DNA from: Cotesia glomerata
Taxonomy: Eukaryota; Arthropoda; Insecta; Hymenoptera; Braconidae
Length of the DNA stretch: 64,000 nt
Direction: 5' to 3'
Assembly (NCBI RefSeq): GCF_020080835.1
Contig: NC_058158.1
Span: forward strand, 11,284,001 to 11,348,000
This document shows positions 49,701 to 59,759 of the stretch, piece after piece. Under the pieces are notes generated by a model that was given only the letters and a program-made list of their open reading frames with translations, did no database searches and was not told the origin of the DNA. Position 1 is the stretch's first letter. Each line of letters begins with the position of its first letter. A program made the position numbers and the translations under genes.

Positions 49701-52488
49701 CGTGAAACTCTTCGCCAGCAGGTTGAGATTCACAAGTGTCTGAGAGAACAGCAGGCTCCGGAAAGGCGCCAACAGCAGTCGAATCTCCAAGAACGTCGGA
49801 TTGAAAAACGGTTCCGACCTCAGTCACCGCCTCACGAGTCTTCTTCGTCCTCTTGTCAGCGTAAACACGTGCAATTCGTGAAGCAAACCGAAAGCGGAAC
49901 TTGTCAGATGCAATATCCAGTTCAGAATTCTACGCCCAAAGAATGGAAGTCGGAAATGGTGAAAGCGCTGACTACTGCTCCAACCAGGCCTTACTCGCCG
50001 CTTCAGCCGTCAAACATGCAAACCGGAGATCAACACTACCAGGAAGACAACAGCTGCTCCAGCAAGACAATGTACTCCAGTGAAGTACGGTACGAAGAAA
50101 CCTGTCGAAGTTTTCCTCCTCCACCGCAGCCTCCACAGCCATACGTTCCCCGACCAGGATCGCCGTTCGCAGAAGCACTAACTATCGCACCCGAGCGTCC
50201 TTATACACCTCTCGGTGAGCGTTCAGTCAAAGGCTGCGAGAATGTTATTTGCGTCGACAGAGAAGACACGCCGATAAATCAGTCAACGCCTCAAGGATAC
50301 TGCCACCCCGCTGAAATTTTGTACACCGACTCAACAGAGCGTCAATCACGATCGCGAGAACGCAATCTGAGCAGAGTTCAAGGACCACGTCCCTTGCCAA
50401 CGCCACCTACTAATTATAAATTCCGCGACGCTTCTCCCTCGCCTGCTAGAACTCTCTCTCGCTCTACGACTCCCCGAGATCCGGGTCTGCCAGCAGCGCT
50501 GAAAAGACCCGACACTATTCCTTCCTACCAGAAACACTTGATCACAGAAGACTATGATCCCGTTGAAGCTCAACCCTATGTTCCAAGCAGATCACCAACT
50601 CCTTGTCGCTCAAAGTCACCAGCTCCAGGACCAGCTTATCTGCCGAATCCTCTTCAACACAACTTGGGCCGCAAACCCTACCATTCAAATGTGCCCAGCT
50701 ACGACCAGCCGTCTTCTGAATCTTATTCGTACAAGGCCCAGTCTGCTTCAGCTTCATACTCTTGTCCTGAACAGCAAAGCAAGCAAGTTACTTACCGAGC
50801 TCAACCTCAGCAGAGTGAAACTCCAAAGAACCAGTACTCTGAAAACTACGGCATGAGAAGCTATGTCTCTGAAGATCACTCTGAAAAACAGTGCAGTCGC
50901 ACGTCTTACGCCGAAAAGTACAAGCGCATTGAAGAGAAACAACTGGAAGCTTGCCGCCAGAGTGAGATGCAGCTTTCGAAATCCGAGGAGTCATTGGTTG
51001 ATGACTCAACTTGCACGATATCGAAAGTATCTCGTAATCCTCCGTCGCTTCCTTGTCCGGTGGTTGCTTCACACTCGAGCGTGTCGGAGAGAATCCAACG
51101 GACTGGAGTCCGCGTGCTTCCAACTCCATGTGAAACAACGACCTCTAGCTACCAGGTCTGCGAGTCAAGGCCGATTTGCCACTCGCAGAACGAAAGCAAG
51201 TGTCCGAATACTGGAGTGACTATTTTGCCTTGCAGAGCTGTTTCTGATGCTGGGAGCAGAGCTGGGATTGTAATTGTCCCTTGCGAGGGTCCGGATGCTC
51301 AGTGTCCTCAGACTGGAGTGAGAATCACTCCGACACCTGACAGAGGTCTTTGTGTCTCTCCGGTAGCTCACGGACGATCTTCCGGAAGCTGCTACGGAAG
51401 CGACAATTCAAGGGCTGGAGGGTGCGCTATTGATGTTGGAAACTGTCCGGGGTCGGGAGTAAAAGTCGGGACTTGTGCTGACGGGTCAGTCTGCGTAGCT
51501 CCGTGTAAAACGTCTGGATGTCCGAAGCCGATTCTTAAGTGTCCTGCCAAGCCAGTTCCTTTTCCCCACATCCCGCTTCCTGAACCGGAGGACGTTGGTT
51601 GCAGCTCTTGTCCGTTGAAAAATCAGCAGGAGTGCAACCCGCCGAATGCAAACAACAGCTTCAAGCCGATTAATGGGCAGCCTCGCACTAACCTGAGTAA
51701 CCAGCTTACGCGTTTGACTGTTCGTCGTGACAAACAAGTCGTTCAGCTGTTTAAGCCGCAGCCTCAATCCCAACCTTGTTCTGACGGTGTGCACTGTGAG
51801 CCAAACGTTAATCGTTCTTGTTCTGACGGTGTGCACTGTGAACCGGATCCCTATCGCTCCCTGGCTCCTCAACAAAACCCCACCCCCTTTTCCTCCTCCT
51901 CGAATCCTGAACCGTATAGAAAAACCCAGAACTTAGTAGATCCACCGAATTTCTCCGACCCGAATTTAGGTAGCGGAGTTGGAGGACCTTCCAGTGGAGG
52001 AAGCTGCAAATTCGCTGGAAGCTCTGCACCAAAGCGCGGTCGAGGAATCCTCAATCAGGCTGGAGCTGGCGGTCGACAACCACTCTGCGGTTATTGCAAT
52101 TCATATGTCAGGTTTGTCAAATTTTTATGGAGATTTATAATTTTAAAACGGAATTTATTTACCGATGTTAAATTTGGCTACTTTTCAAATTAATAAATTA
52201 AGTATTCTTGAGAGTAATTTTAATCTCTAAGACTTCAAGGAAATTTTACTTTGTTTTAGTACAAACAAGATAATTTATCAACATTTGTTTTAAATTTATT
52301 AATTTAGAATAGAATTTTTATTTAATTATTTAGATAACTATTCAGAAATGGAGGGCTACTTATTTTTGGCCATAAAAATTGAAAAATTTTCATCAATTAC
52401 GGTCGAATCTTGTTATATGACTTTTATTCTTCATTTATTAAAATTTATTCGAAACGCTTCCATCAATCAATTTTCTGCTACATGACAG

Positions 52489-52519
<31 letters not shown>

Positions 52520-54279
52520 GATTTTAATTTAAACTAAATAAGTATATTAATTTAGTTTAAACTACAAAACGTTGATATATTTTATATGATATGCAATATT
52601 TAATAAACATTATAACCGTATTACATACTATTCTTTTTTACAAATTAACAAAGTTGATAAAACTCTTTAATAATTGAATAGTAACACTAATAATTATATA
52701 TAATAATGTTACTATATTAAGCCAACCCAATCTATTAATAAATAATGTTGCAAATATTGTCATTTTATGTTTATGAACCGACTTATAACGAGATTTGACT
52801 GTACTGACAATTTTTTATTTTTATTTTATTCTAGACAGTGAATTGATGAATCTTTCTATAAAAATTCACAAATTTTATGATACTTACTGTAATTATCAGA
52901 TATTCAATAACTATTAGGATTTATTTAACAAATTAAGTTCTCAAATATTACTCTTAAAAAATTAGTAATAGATTTTTGCAATTTTCATGTGTGAAATTTT
53001 TTGTCCAAATTTTTTGTCATAATTTACTTGTTGAAAAAAAAATTTTTTAAATTATCAGATGTTTGAAAATTTTAGTATTATAAAACTTTTGGTTTCGATT
53101 ATTTTTTTATAGTTTAAAAATTAAAAAATTGAATCCTCACTACTGCATAATTACGATTATTTCGATCTTATATAATATTTGTAATGTAAAACTTTCAAGA
53201 CATCATTAATCGATCCAATATTTTTCTACTACATTGAGAGAAAATAAAAATTATATCCAGAAAAGAATTTTTTGATTCAAGAATTTGTTAAAATGAAAAA
53301 TTTAATATAATATTTTTTAACAGAAGAATATCAATATCCGTTATCGTTTTTGTAAGCAAACAAACGAATAACTTCACTTGAATGAAATAAAAATTATTTT
53401 GATCATATCAAACAATTCTTGATAAATTTCTCGATAAATTTTTAATAAAAGTATTTTTTTTCTTAATTAACATGAATGATTTCAGTGACAAATATTAATT
53501 AATTCTAATTATTTCTTTTTTTTTGTCAGAGGTCCATTCATCACTGCTCTAGGACAAATCTGGTGCCCAGAGCACTTTGTTTGTGTGAACACACAGTGTC
53601 GTCGACCGCTTCAAGATATTGGATTTGTCGAGGAGAAAGGGCAACTGTACTGTGAATACTGTTTCGAACGTTTCATTGCTCCCTCGTGCAACAAGTGCAA
53701 CGGGAAGATAAAAGGTGATTGCTTGAATGCGATCGGAAAGTCGTATCATCCCGATTGCTTCAGCTGTGCTTACTGCGGGAAAATCTTTGGAAACAGTCCA
53801 TTCTTTCTGGAAGAAGGATTGCCGTACTGCGAGGCCGGTAAGAAATCGATATAGACAATGTCTCTTTTTGACGAATATTACCAATATGTTTTATCAATAC
53901 GTCAATAATAATAGTCTCTTTTTCCTCTTACTTTGTTACTCTTTCCTTCTCTTACTCTCTCTCGCTCTGTGATTTGTTTACAGATTGGAACGAACTCTTT
54001 ACAACGAAATGCTTTGCCTGTGGGTTCCCCGTAGAAGCAGGCGATCGCTGGGTAGAAGCTCTCAACAATAATTACCACAGCCAGTGCTTCAACTGCACGG
54101 TACCTGCCTATTATAGTTTATATTTCTTCACGACTATTTTTAGCCGATATAATATTTATTCTTGTTTTTAATTCAAATAATCATTCTATTTATTTTTTCA
54201 GATGTGTAAAAAGAATCTTGAGGGCCAGAGCTTTTATGCCAAAGCCGGTCGACCCTTCTGCAAAAATCACGCACGCTAA
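37752..54279 (+). CDS. Zasp52: Zasp52-like PDZ/ZM/LIM Z-disc protein
   Basis: Alp/Enigma-family scaffold of muscle Z-discs and integrin attachment sites. Exons: 37752-37856, 41611-41762, 41847-42018, 42094-42230, 44223-44323, 44402-44564, 44659-44844, 45270-45384, 46508-46567, 46854-46983, 48292-52111, 53530-53837, 53984-54099, 54202-54279. They give 1,880 aa in frame. PDZ is at ~1-85 (WGFRLQGGKDF, NGGSPAEAAGLKAGD). The ZM region is ~160-220 (AEVLAGGVLGVNFKKNEKN). LIM1 is ~266-325 (CAEC..CDIH). The 3.8-kb exon encodes disordered sequence with a Glu/Arg coiled coil (~790-870). LIM2-4 fill ~1705-1880 (CGYC, CNKC, CFACG, CKNH end). The acceptor of the giant exon (AAAAAAAAG, ending 48291) is weak but gives the right phase. 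Intron 1 is 3.75 kb. Confidence 0.9.
39260..39490. other. GC-richer island in Zasp52 intron 1
   Basis: Base composition rises sharply against the AT-rich intron. It contains ATATAAAAAT near 39381 and TCAGT near 39419, which could be a TATA/initiator pair for an internal promoter, although the spacing is somewhat long. An 84-codon antisense ORF here shows no family signature. Confidence 0.3.
41101..41273. repeat. MITE copy (degenerate) in Zasp52 intron 1
   Basis: Left end resembles GATACTAAAATTAACAAG. Right end is ATCTACTAATTCTAGTATTA. Boundaries are approximate. Confidence 0.4.
42715..42798 (+). pseudogene. THAP-domain remnant
   Basis: ATG-initiated 27-codon frame beginning MPTKHCSFAKC, the first Cys pair of a C2CH THAP zinc finger. 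It hits a stop, while a related reading (PFVKPHIDEVRF) continues in another frame, so it is a frameshifted relic. THAP domains bind DNA in P-type transposases and many host proteins. Confidence 0.55.
42959..43225. mobile_element. Palindromic MITE, CACTRATAGAAGGATT family (copy 2)
   Basis: Ends CACTGATAGAAGGATT and AATCCTTCTATTAGTG, like 30445-30703. The interior has matching arms (ATTTATTAGAGACCACTTTT and its inverse). It is inserted inside the THAP element. Confidence 0.7.
43442..43573 (-). pseudogene. SAP-like transposon ORF remnant
   Basis: A 43-codon frame with FLTEDDVPEAKL followed by LKRWFACRNLKVTGKK, similar to the SAP-like 'LKxWLxxRGL..GKKxxL' motif seen in some transposon and YqaJ-type proteins. 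An A-run indel appears to end the frame early. It reads toward the left, opposite to the THAP remnant. Confidence 0.4.
43930..44135. repeat. MITE copy in Zasp52 intron
   Basis: ATGACATTAAATTTACCAGTC at left. AAACATCTGCTAAATTAATT at right. Degenerate member of the ATGATACT family, just upstream of the exon at 44223. Confidence 0.4.
44857..45203. repeat. Two adjacent MITE copies in Zasp52 intron
   Basis: A truncated copy (44857-45003) abuts a full copy (45010-45203). The full copy begins ATGATACGAAAGTTAGG and ends GTCAACTTCAGTGTCC. The two share the interior CAATTACAATAATAAAAATT with few differences. Confidence 0.6.
45581..45850 (+). other. Zasp52: Alternative terminal exon of Zasp52 (short LIM1-only isoform)
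   Basis: The acceptor GCATTTGCAG precedes a phase-0 frame of 89 codons, TRKTFYRPPSSSSSYTVDYC onward, ending in TGA at 45848-45850. It would follow the exon ending at 45384 and give a protein with PDZ, ZM and LIM1 but no LIM2-4. Zasp52 in flies has such short isoforms. Codon composition is clearly coding. Confidence 0.65.
47616..47671 (+). other. Zasp52: Second candidate alternative terminal exon of Zasp52
   Basis: A strong polypyrimidine/CAG acceptor is followed by a frame compatible with the exon ending at 46983. It reads AAHSSFNPKPRPFSLSLA and then TAA. It would end the protein before the giant exon. Confidence 0.5.
51080..51500 (+). repeat. Degenerate Cys-Pro-x-x-Gly-Val protein repeats in Zasp52 giant exon
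   Basis: Spaced copies: RTGVRVLPTPC, CPNTGVTILPC, SRAGIVIVPC, CPQTGVRITPTP and CPGSGVKVGTC. The shared pattern is [TS/A]-G-[VI]-x-[IV]-x-P-C within a linker that is otherwise disordered. The copies have diverged at DNA level, so the repetition is old. Confidence 0.6.
51775..51858 (+). repeat. 42-bp coding tandem duplication
   Basis: 25 nt at 51775-51799 recur identically at 51817-51841, encoding SCSDGVHCEP twice. The period is 42 bp, so the frame is kept. It looks recent compared with the neighbouring protein repeats. Confidence 0.75.
52877..53082. repeat. MITE copy (degenerate) in Zasp52 intron
   Basis: Starts ATGATACTTACTGTAATTATC and ends ATCAGATGTTTGAAAATTTT AGTATTA-like. Same interior TTTTCATGTGTGAAATTTTT as other copies. 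Lies in the 1.4-kb intron between LIM2 exons. A poly-T tract (52489-52514) is also present in this intron. Confidence 0.45.
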
Positions 54280-56902
54280 GCTCACGATTATAAGAATAAT
54301 TCAACAAAATTAAGCCGTAAAATTATATTGCTAATATTGATAAAAAAAAAAAAACAAATATTTTAGGCTAATAATAAAAATATAATAATATAATACAGAA
54401 GATACAATACAAGAACAGTTAAATATTTATTGTTCCGTAAATAATAGCTTCAGCAACTTATACTATATATTTATTTTATTTAAAACAAATTAAATATATT
54501 TGAATTAAAAAGCTTATGTGTTATGAGTTTAATGGAATGCTAACTGTACAGAGAATAAGTCTAATGATTGATTGTCTGTGAATCGAATCAGAATTCTATT
54601 TACTGATATATGGTTAAAATAATAATAAAAAAATAATCATATTGCTTTATTCAACTATAATGATAAGCACTTTAATAAGTAACTGAAGAATAACTAGATC
54701 ATTTTGAATTTTTAGAGATAAGATTGATATAATAACAACTATAAAATAAAAAGCTTATGATTTGTGGCATGTTCTCTTGGGAATAAATATATTGTATATT
54801 TATACAAATATTAATAATAATTATTAATGACATAATATATTTTACGAGGGGATAAAATTATGTATAAATCTGTATTACTCGAAGAACTTTTAAATTGTAT
54901 CAAGGTTGATTAAACTGGGCGTGTTGTGTACCCCAATAAGTTAACAATAATCAGAAGGAAAGCTTTATGAAGCTATGATGTACACGCAAAGGTCACCGTT
55001 GTAATTAGATATTACGACAAATTTACAATTGTTAATTACATCCGTACGATATATATTTTAATAATAATTTGTAACAAACGTTAATTACGGAATATTTATA
55101 AATATACGTAAATATAGAATCCGATAAATGTAAATGTATTATATGACATAGCAAGTTATTTAAAACAAATGTCAAGACGAATTTTATTTAGTGCACATAC
55201 CATCTAGACAGAAAGCCAGTTGTATGGTATTGCGTGATGCACTGCATAAAAAGTAACTTGAATAATTATTGAGACAGTTTAACTAGTAGAGGTAAATTAT
55301 AGCTAAATGGTTTTTTACAACTTGAATTCATTTTAATTGTATCCAAAGCTATTATGTTATACTATCTCTTGCAGAAGCAAACATAAAACTTTTCAACTAA
55401 ATAATTACCCTGTGCCAATGAAATTGTTCTTGACAATAATAATTACCGCAAAAACGAGTCAATTAAATGTATTAATTTATAACCAAAGATTTACAACTGC
55501 TAGATGAATACGGGAAGAAATAAATGATAGATAAAAATTTATTATTTTTAATTATCGCGGAATAGAAAATAAACTCTGTATTGTGTTGCTTAAAATAAAT
55601 AAATATAGTTATATATATATATGATGATAATAATTTATTTATTGAATAAAGTCCTTGGTCTCCTCCTTCTCTAGTAATGACTGGTAACATCAATTATAAG
55701 CACAACTACATTAAAGTATGACATTTTGTTTATAAGAATAATTGGAAAATGAGGGATGTGACATTGATCGCGTGAATCGAGGTAAATAAATAAAAGAACG
55801 TCTATCTCGTGACCATTAGGGTTGACAACGGTAATGCGTGTACAAGATTGCCGGCACGAACCCTTACTAGTCTACAAGTTTGCAGAACCACCAGAGCAGA
55901 GCAGCAGGAGCAGGAGGAACCTCACTGGGACATCAACCTACAGTCTGCCAGCTAGCTAGCATAAGTATCAGTCTACTGTGCATTGCGTTCGGGGAAACAA
56001 GTCCGTGGTCTGCTCGGGCTCCAATCATTCATCCTCTACAATCCAAGATAGACGATTCATCGATCAGTTGTTAACTGTGCTGTAACCTTGCGCGCTTCGT
56101 TTAAACACGCGAGATTTCATCAAAAATACCGACAATATCTCAAAATTTTTTTTCTTTTAAGGTAAATTACGTTTTCTTTGAAGTTTAAGCCTGTCAGTGA
56201 CATTTCAGTTTACATTATATTCTATTCCGAGTCAACTGCAGTGACAAGACACCTGGAATTTTATTTTATTTTAAATAAATTTTTAAAATGTTATGATCGA
56301 GAAATTTACAGACATCTAATCAGTTTGGTTTTTTTTTTTTTTTTTTTTTTTTTAAATAAATTACTGTCAATAATTTTTGGAAATTTCTTTATATAGAATT
56401 TTTTTCTTCTTTGAAATAAATTATTTATCAATAAAAATCTTAAAAATGATCAAATCTTTGTTAACTTCCGTATCATAAATTGTTTATATTATTATCGAGT
56501 GATGACTGAAATATCAAAATATTTTCAAATGCATGTAAGTTGTGGAATTAATATAAAAGTTTGGATTGCATGTTTAAAACGCAATCTCGTTAGTAAAGAT
56601 ATAAAGAAATATTGAGCTACCAATCTCGCGTGTACTTGTTGTTGTTGTTTCTGCGGTCTAAAAATCTATTTTGCATTATTAAACAAAGGTATTTACGAGT
56701 GTTGCAAGTGGTCCATCATTTATTTCATTGATATTTTTATTTTGATACTTTATTTCTCTATAAATATTCCAAATAGATTTTTTAGCAAATTGTTATATCT
56801 AAGATTATAATTCATTTTAAAAATTCTATTTTAGGTATTGATATTTGTGCTGCTTGAAATAAAAAATAAAATAAAAAAATAAATGGGAGTTACGGGTGTG
56901 AA
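54280..56902. other. Zasp52 3' flank and TTLL2 upstream region
   Basis: AT-rich DNA with many AATAAA strings in the first part (Zasp52 3' UTR). A GC-richer block at about 55800-56110 may be a promoter or non-coding exon; its 64-codon ORF has no family signature. A poly-T tract lies at 56330-56353 and a MITE copy at 56291-56475. Confidence 0.35.
56291..56475. repeat. MITE copy (degenerate) upstream of TTLL2
   Basis: Left end TTATGATCGAGAAATTTACA. Right end TTGTTAACTTCCGTATCAT. Interrupted by a poly-T tract. Confidence 0.4.
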
Positions 56903-56906
56903 ATGA
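56883..56906 (+). promoter_or_regulatory. uORF overlapping the TTLL2 start (ATGA)
   Basis: ATGGGAGTTACGGGTGTGAAATGA is read as a 7-codon uORF (ATG 56883, stop 56904-56906). Its TGA overlaps the main ATG at 56903 by two bases. If transcribed, this would favour termination-reinitiation control of the main ORF. Presence in the mRNA is not proven. Confidence 0.4.
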
Positions 56907-59513
56907 ACGATAAGTATCTCGATGGACCTTTTGTTTTTAGAATCAACGACAATGGTGGTGGACCGAATCTTCTTGTACAGGTGGCTAATTTTTCAATTGA
57001 TTATTATTAATATTAATAAAATTTTAATTAAAAGTGACGTATCATGAAATACATTTTAAAAATCCTAGGTATGTATAGAACGCGGATGGCGAGAATACAC
57101 CGGAGACAATAGTTCTCTGAAGGATCGGTGGAACCTGTGGTGGAAATCGGGTGGATTCAGTAGCACGTATTATAAAAATTTACTGCCGGGACAATTTATC
57201 AACCGAATACCAAAAGGCAGCTCGATATGTAAAAAAGACAATCTCGTACGGCATTTGAAGTGCATGAGACAGATATACGGGAATATTTACGACATCAGGT
57301 ATGTATAAAAAGTTATAACGTTAAATATTGTTTATATTGTTGCCAACGATCACATTAAATACGTCAGTCCGGTAGGATATAATCTTCCATCAGAGTACAC
57401 GAAGCTTGCGGCAGACTGCAGTCGCTCTGAGAAGGACGAACGAGTGTGGATATGCAAGCCCGTTGGACAGAGTCAAGGACGTGGTATTTTCCTATTTCGG
57501 GTATTCTGTTATTAATAATATATTACTATATATTATTTAAATATATATTAGCTGAGGTATGCTGTGCTAATACTGATTTTTGTAATTTATTTAGCGATTG
57601 AGTGACTTGACGTATGACAGTACCGCTGTAGTTCAAAAATATATTGAGAAGCCTCTTCTTATCGGCGGGTACAAATTTGATTTAAGATTGTATGTATGTG
57701 TTCCGTCATACAGACCTCTTGTAATTTATATTTACAATGAGGGCCTGGCACGGTTTGCTACCTCGAAATTTTCACTTGACAATCTCAGCGATCCCTTTCG
57801 ACATCTTACTAATTTTGCTTTGAATAAACTGGGACCGGGATACTCGCAAAAGAAAGAGCGAGTCGGTGCAGGTAAAATTCCACACTATTATTGTAAAATT
57901 GTTTGTTGTTTAAATGTTATTTAAATTTAGGCTCGAAATGGAGTTTCCGACAATTGAGAAGATACATGAATCAATCGGGCTTCCACGACTGGTTCCTTTG
58001 GCAGCGAATTGCCTGTCTTATAACTCTTACTATTCTTAGTCAAACTGCAGGCATTCCAGAGACTTCTAATTGTTTTGAATTCTTCGGTTTTGACGTTTTG
58101 ATTGACGCTGATCTTAAGCCCTGGTTGTTGGAGGTTTATTTTACTATTAATTTTCCTTTGAAATCTAAAATATAAATAAAATTTGGTAAATATTTACAAG
58201 TGGGGTCAACCATTTTAATTTTTTTTAACGAAATTTCTATTTGATTTTATTGATATATTTTTTTTTTTAAAATACATAAAAAATGAACAATTAAAAAAAA
58301 AAAGATTATCGCAATTTTATAAATTTACAAAAAAATTTATAAATTTTTTAGAAAATTGTGATATTCAACTTTTATTTTTTTTTTTTAAATTGTTAGTTTT
58401 TTTTATGTACTTTAAAAAAAAAAAAATATCAAAAACATAAAAAAAATATAAAATAGAAATTTTATCCAAAAACATGAGCGCCAAAATTTTTTCCAACTTT
58501 TCAAGGCAAAAAAGCTATCGAAATCTTTATTTTTTTCTTTCATGACATTTTTTATCATAAATGCGCCGTAAAAACAAGCAGAATAAAAAAAAATTGAAAA
58601 TGTCAATTTTTCACCTAGTTATGGTCTAAAATGAAGTTGACCCCACTTGTAAATAATTACCTAAAATTTTAAATGTATTATTAAAAAAATAAATAAATAA
58701 ATAGGTAAATATAAGCCCAGCGCTTGGAAATGATTGTGAAGTCGACTTTGAAGTTAAAAAGCCACTGCTTCATGATTTATTTGACTTGTTGGGTCTGCCA
58801 GTATGCAACACCGGTCTTTCACTTTTTAAAATCTGGTCAACTACACCTAATAATCAAAGTATTGACAATGATTACTGTGCTTCCAAGTATTTTAAGTCAC
58901 GATGTTCCGGAAAACCTCTCGTAAATATTTGTTCAAATAACCGAGATATGGTGAGTTTAAGATTTATAAAATAATGCAGACAGAAATAATAATAATTAAT
59001 TTTTGTAGTTCCGACACTCAAACGCGGATGAAAATTATGGAAACTCATGCTCAAGGTACAATTTCCTTTGCCTCGAAAAAAGTCTTCGCCAACGGTTGAA
59101 CTCAGCTCACAAGTTAAATAACAATCATCCTGGTACATTTGTCTGGGATAATGGACGAGACTGGAGCAACCCAAAGATACGTGAGGGCGGGTGGATCCGT
59201 ACATACCCTTTTACTAATTGTAAACTAGTCGACAATGTTGATTTCCAGCATCCAATCAACACAAGAGAAACCAAGACTACGGAACGGGAGATTAAGAATA
59301 ATGTTTTATCTATCCAAAAGTAATTATTTTATTTTAAATGTTTTTATCTGAAATTTATTTAAATAGATCATGATTATTTTAATTACCAACAGATTTATTA
59401 AAGTAGCTAAAGATATTAATCGAGACTTTGGTAAGTATGGAGACGAAAGATGCAATCAGCTTTTGCGTCAAGAATTAGAGTTGACTTCAGAAATCTGGCT
59501 TCCCAATAAATAA
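56903..59513 (+). CDS. TTLL2: Tubulin-tyrosine-ligase-like protein, TTLL2 type
   Basis: Probable tubulin polyglutamylase acting on axonemal or other stable microtubules. Exons 56903-56980, 57069-57298, 57368-57500, 57595-57871, 57931-58133, 58705-58950, 59009-59319, 59393-59513 give 532 aa in frame. The N-terminus (FVFRINDNG..IERGW) and WNLWWKSGGF are typical of TTLL2. ATP-grasp motifs are present: ICKPVGQSQGRG, VQKYIEKPLLIGGYKFDLRL, FRHLTNFALNK, and FFGFDVLIDADLKPWLLEVN followed by ISPAL. The LLEV|NISP junction spans an intron with a weak donor (GTTTAT) that contains a palindromic element. The C-terminal ~140 residues are less conserved. The nearest alternatives are other TTLL polyglutamylases. 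Confidence 0.87.
58185..58661. mobile_element. Palindromic MITE in TTLL2 intron 5
   Basis: Both ends read GGTAAWTATTTACAAGTGGGG inward (left direct, right inverse), extending into TCAACC/TCAACT. Interior halves are largely complementary A/T tracts. About 480 bp, filling most of the 571-bp intron. No ORF. Confidence 0.65.
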
Positions 59514-59759
59514 TTCCACAGTTCCTCGTACTGCCATTTACTATCGTCTTTTTTATATTATGATATATATCTAATTAATTACTTACTTATATTTTATCTT
59601 AAATGCACTAACTTATTCTACTAGATGAAAATATCAATTTTTTGTAGAAATTGTAAAATAAAAATATGAATAAAAAAAATGGAAAAAAAGACAATAAATT
59701 TCAGTAGATGGTGGTTGATTTATTTAAAAAAAAAAAAAGTTTCTCCCATACCACTACAT

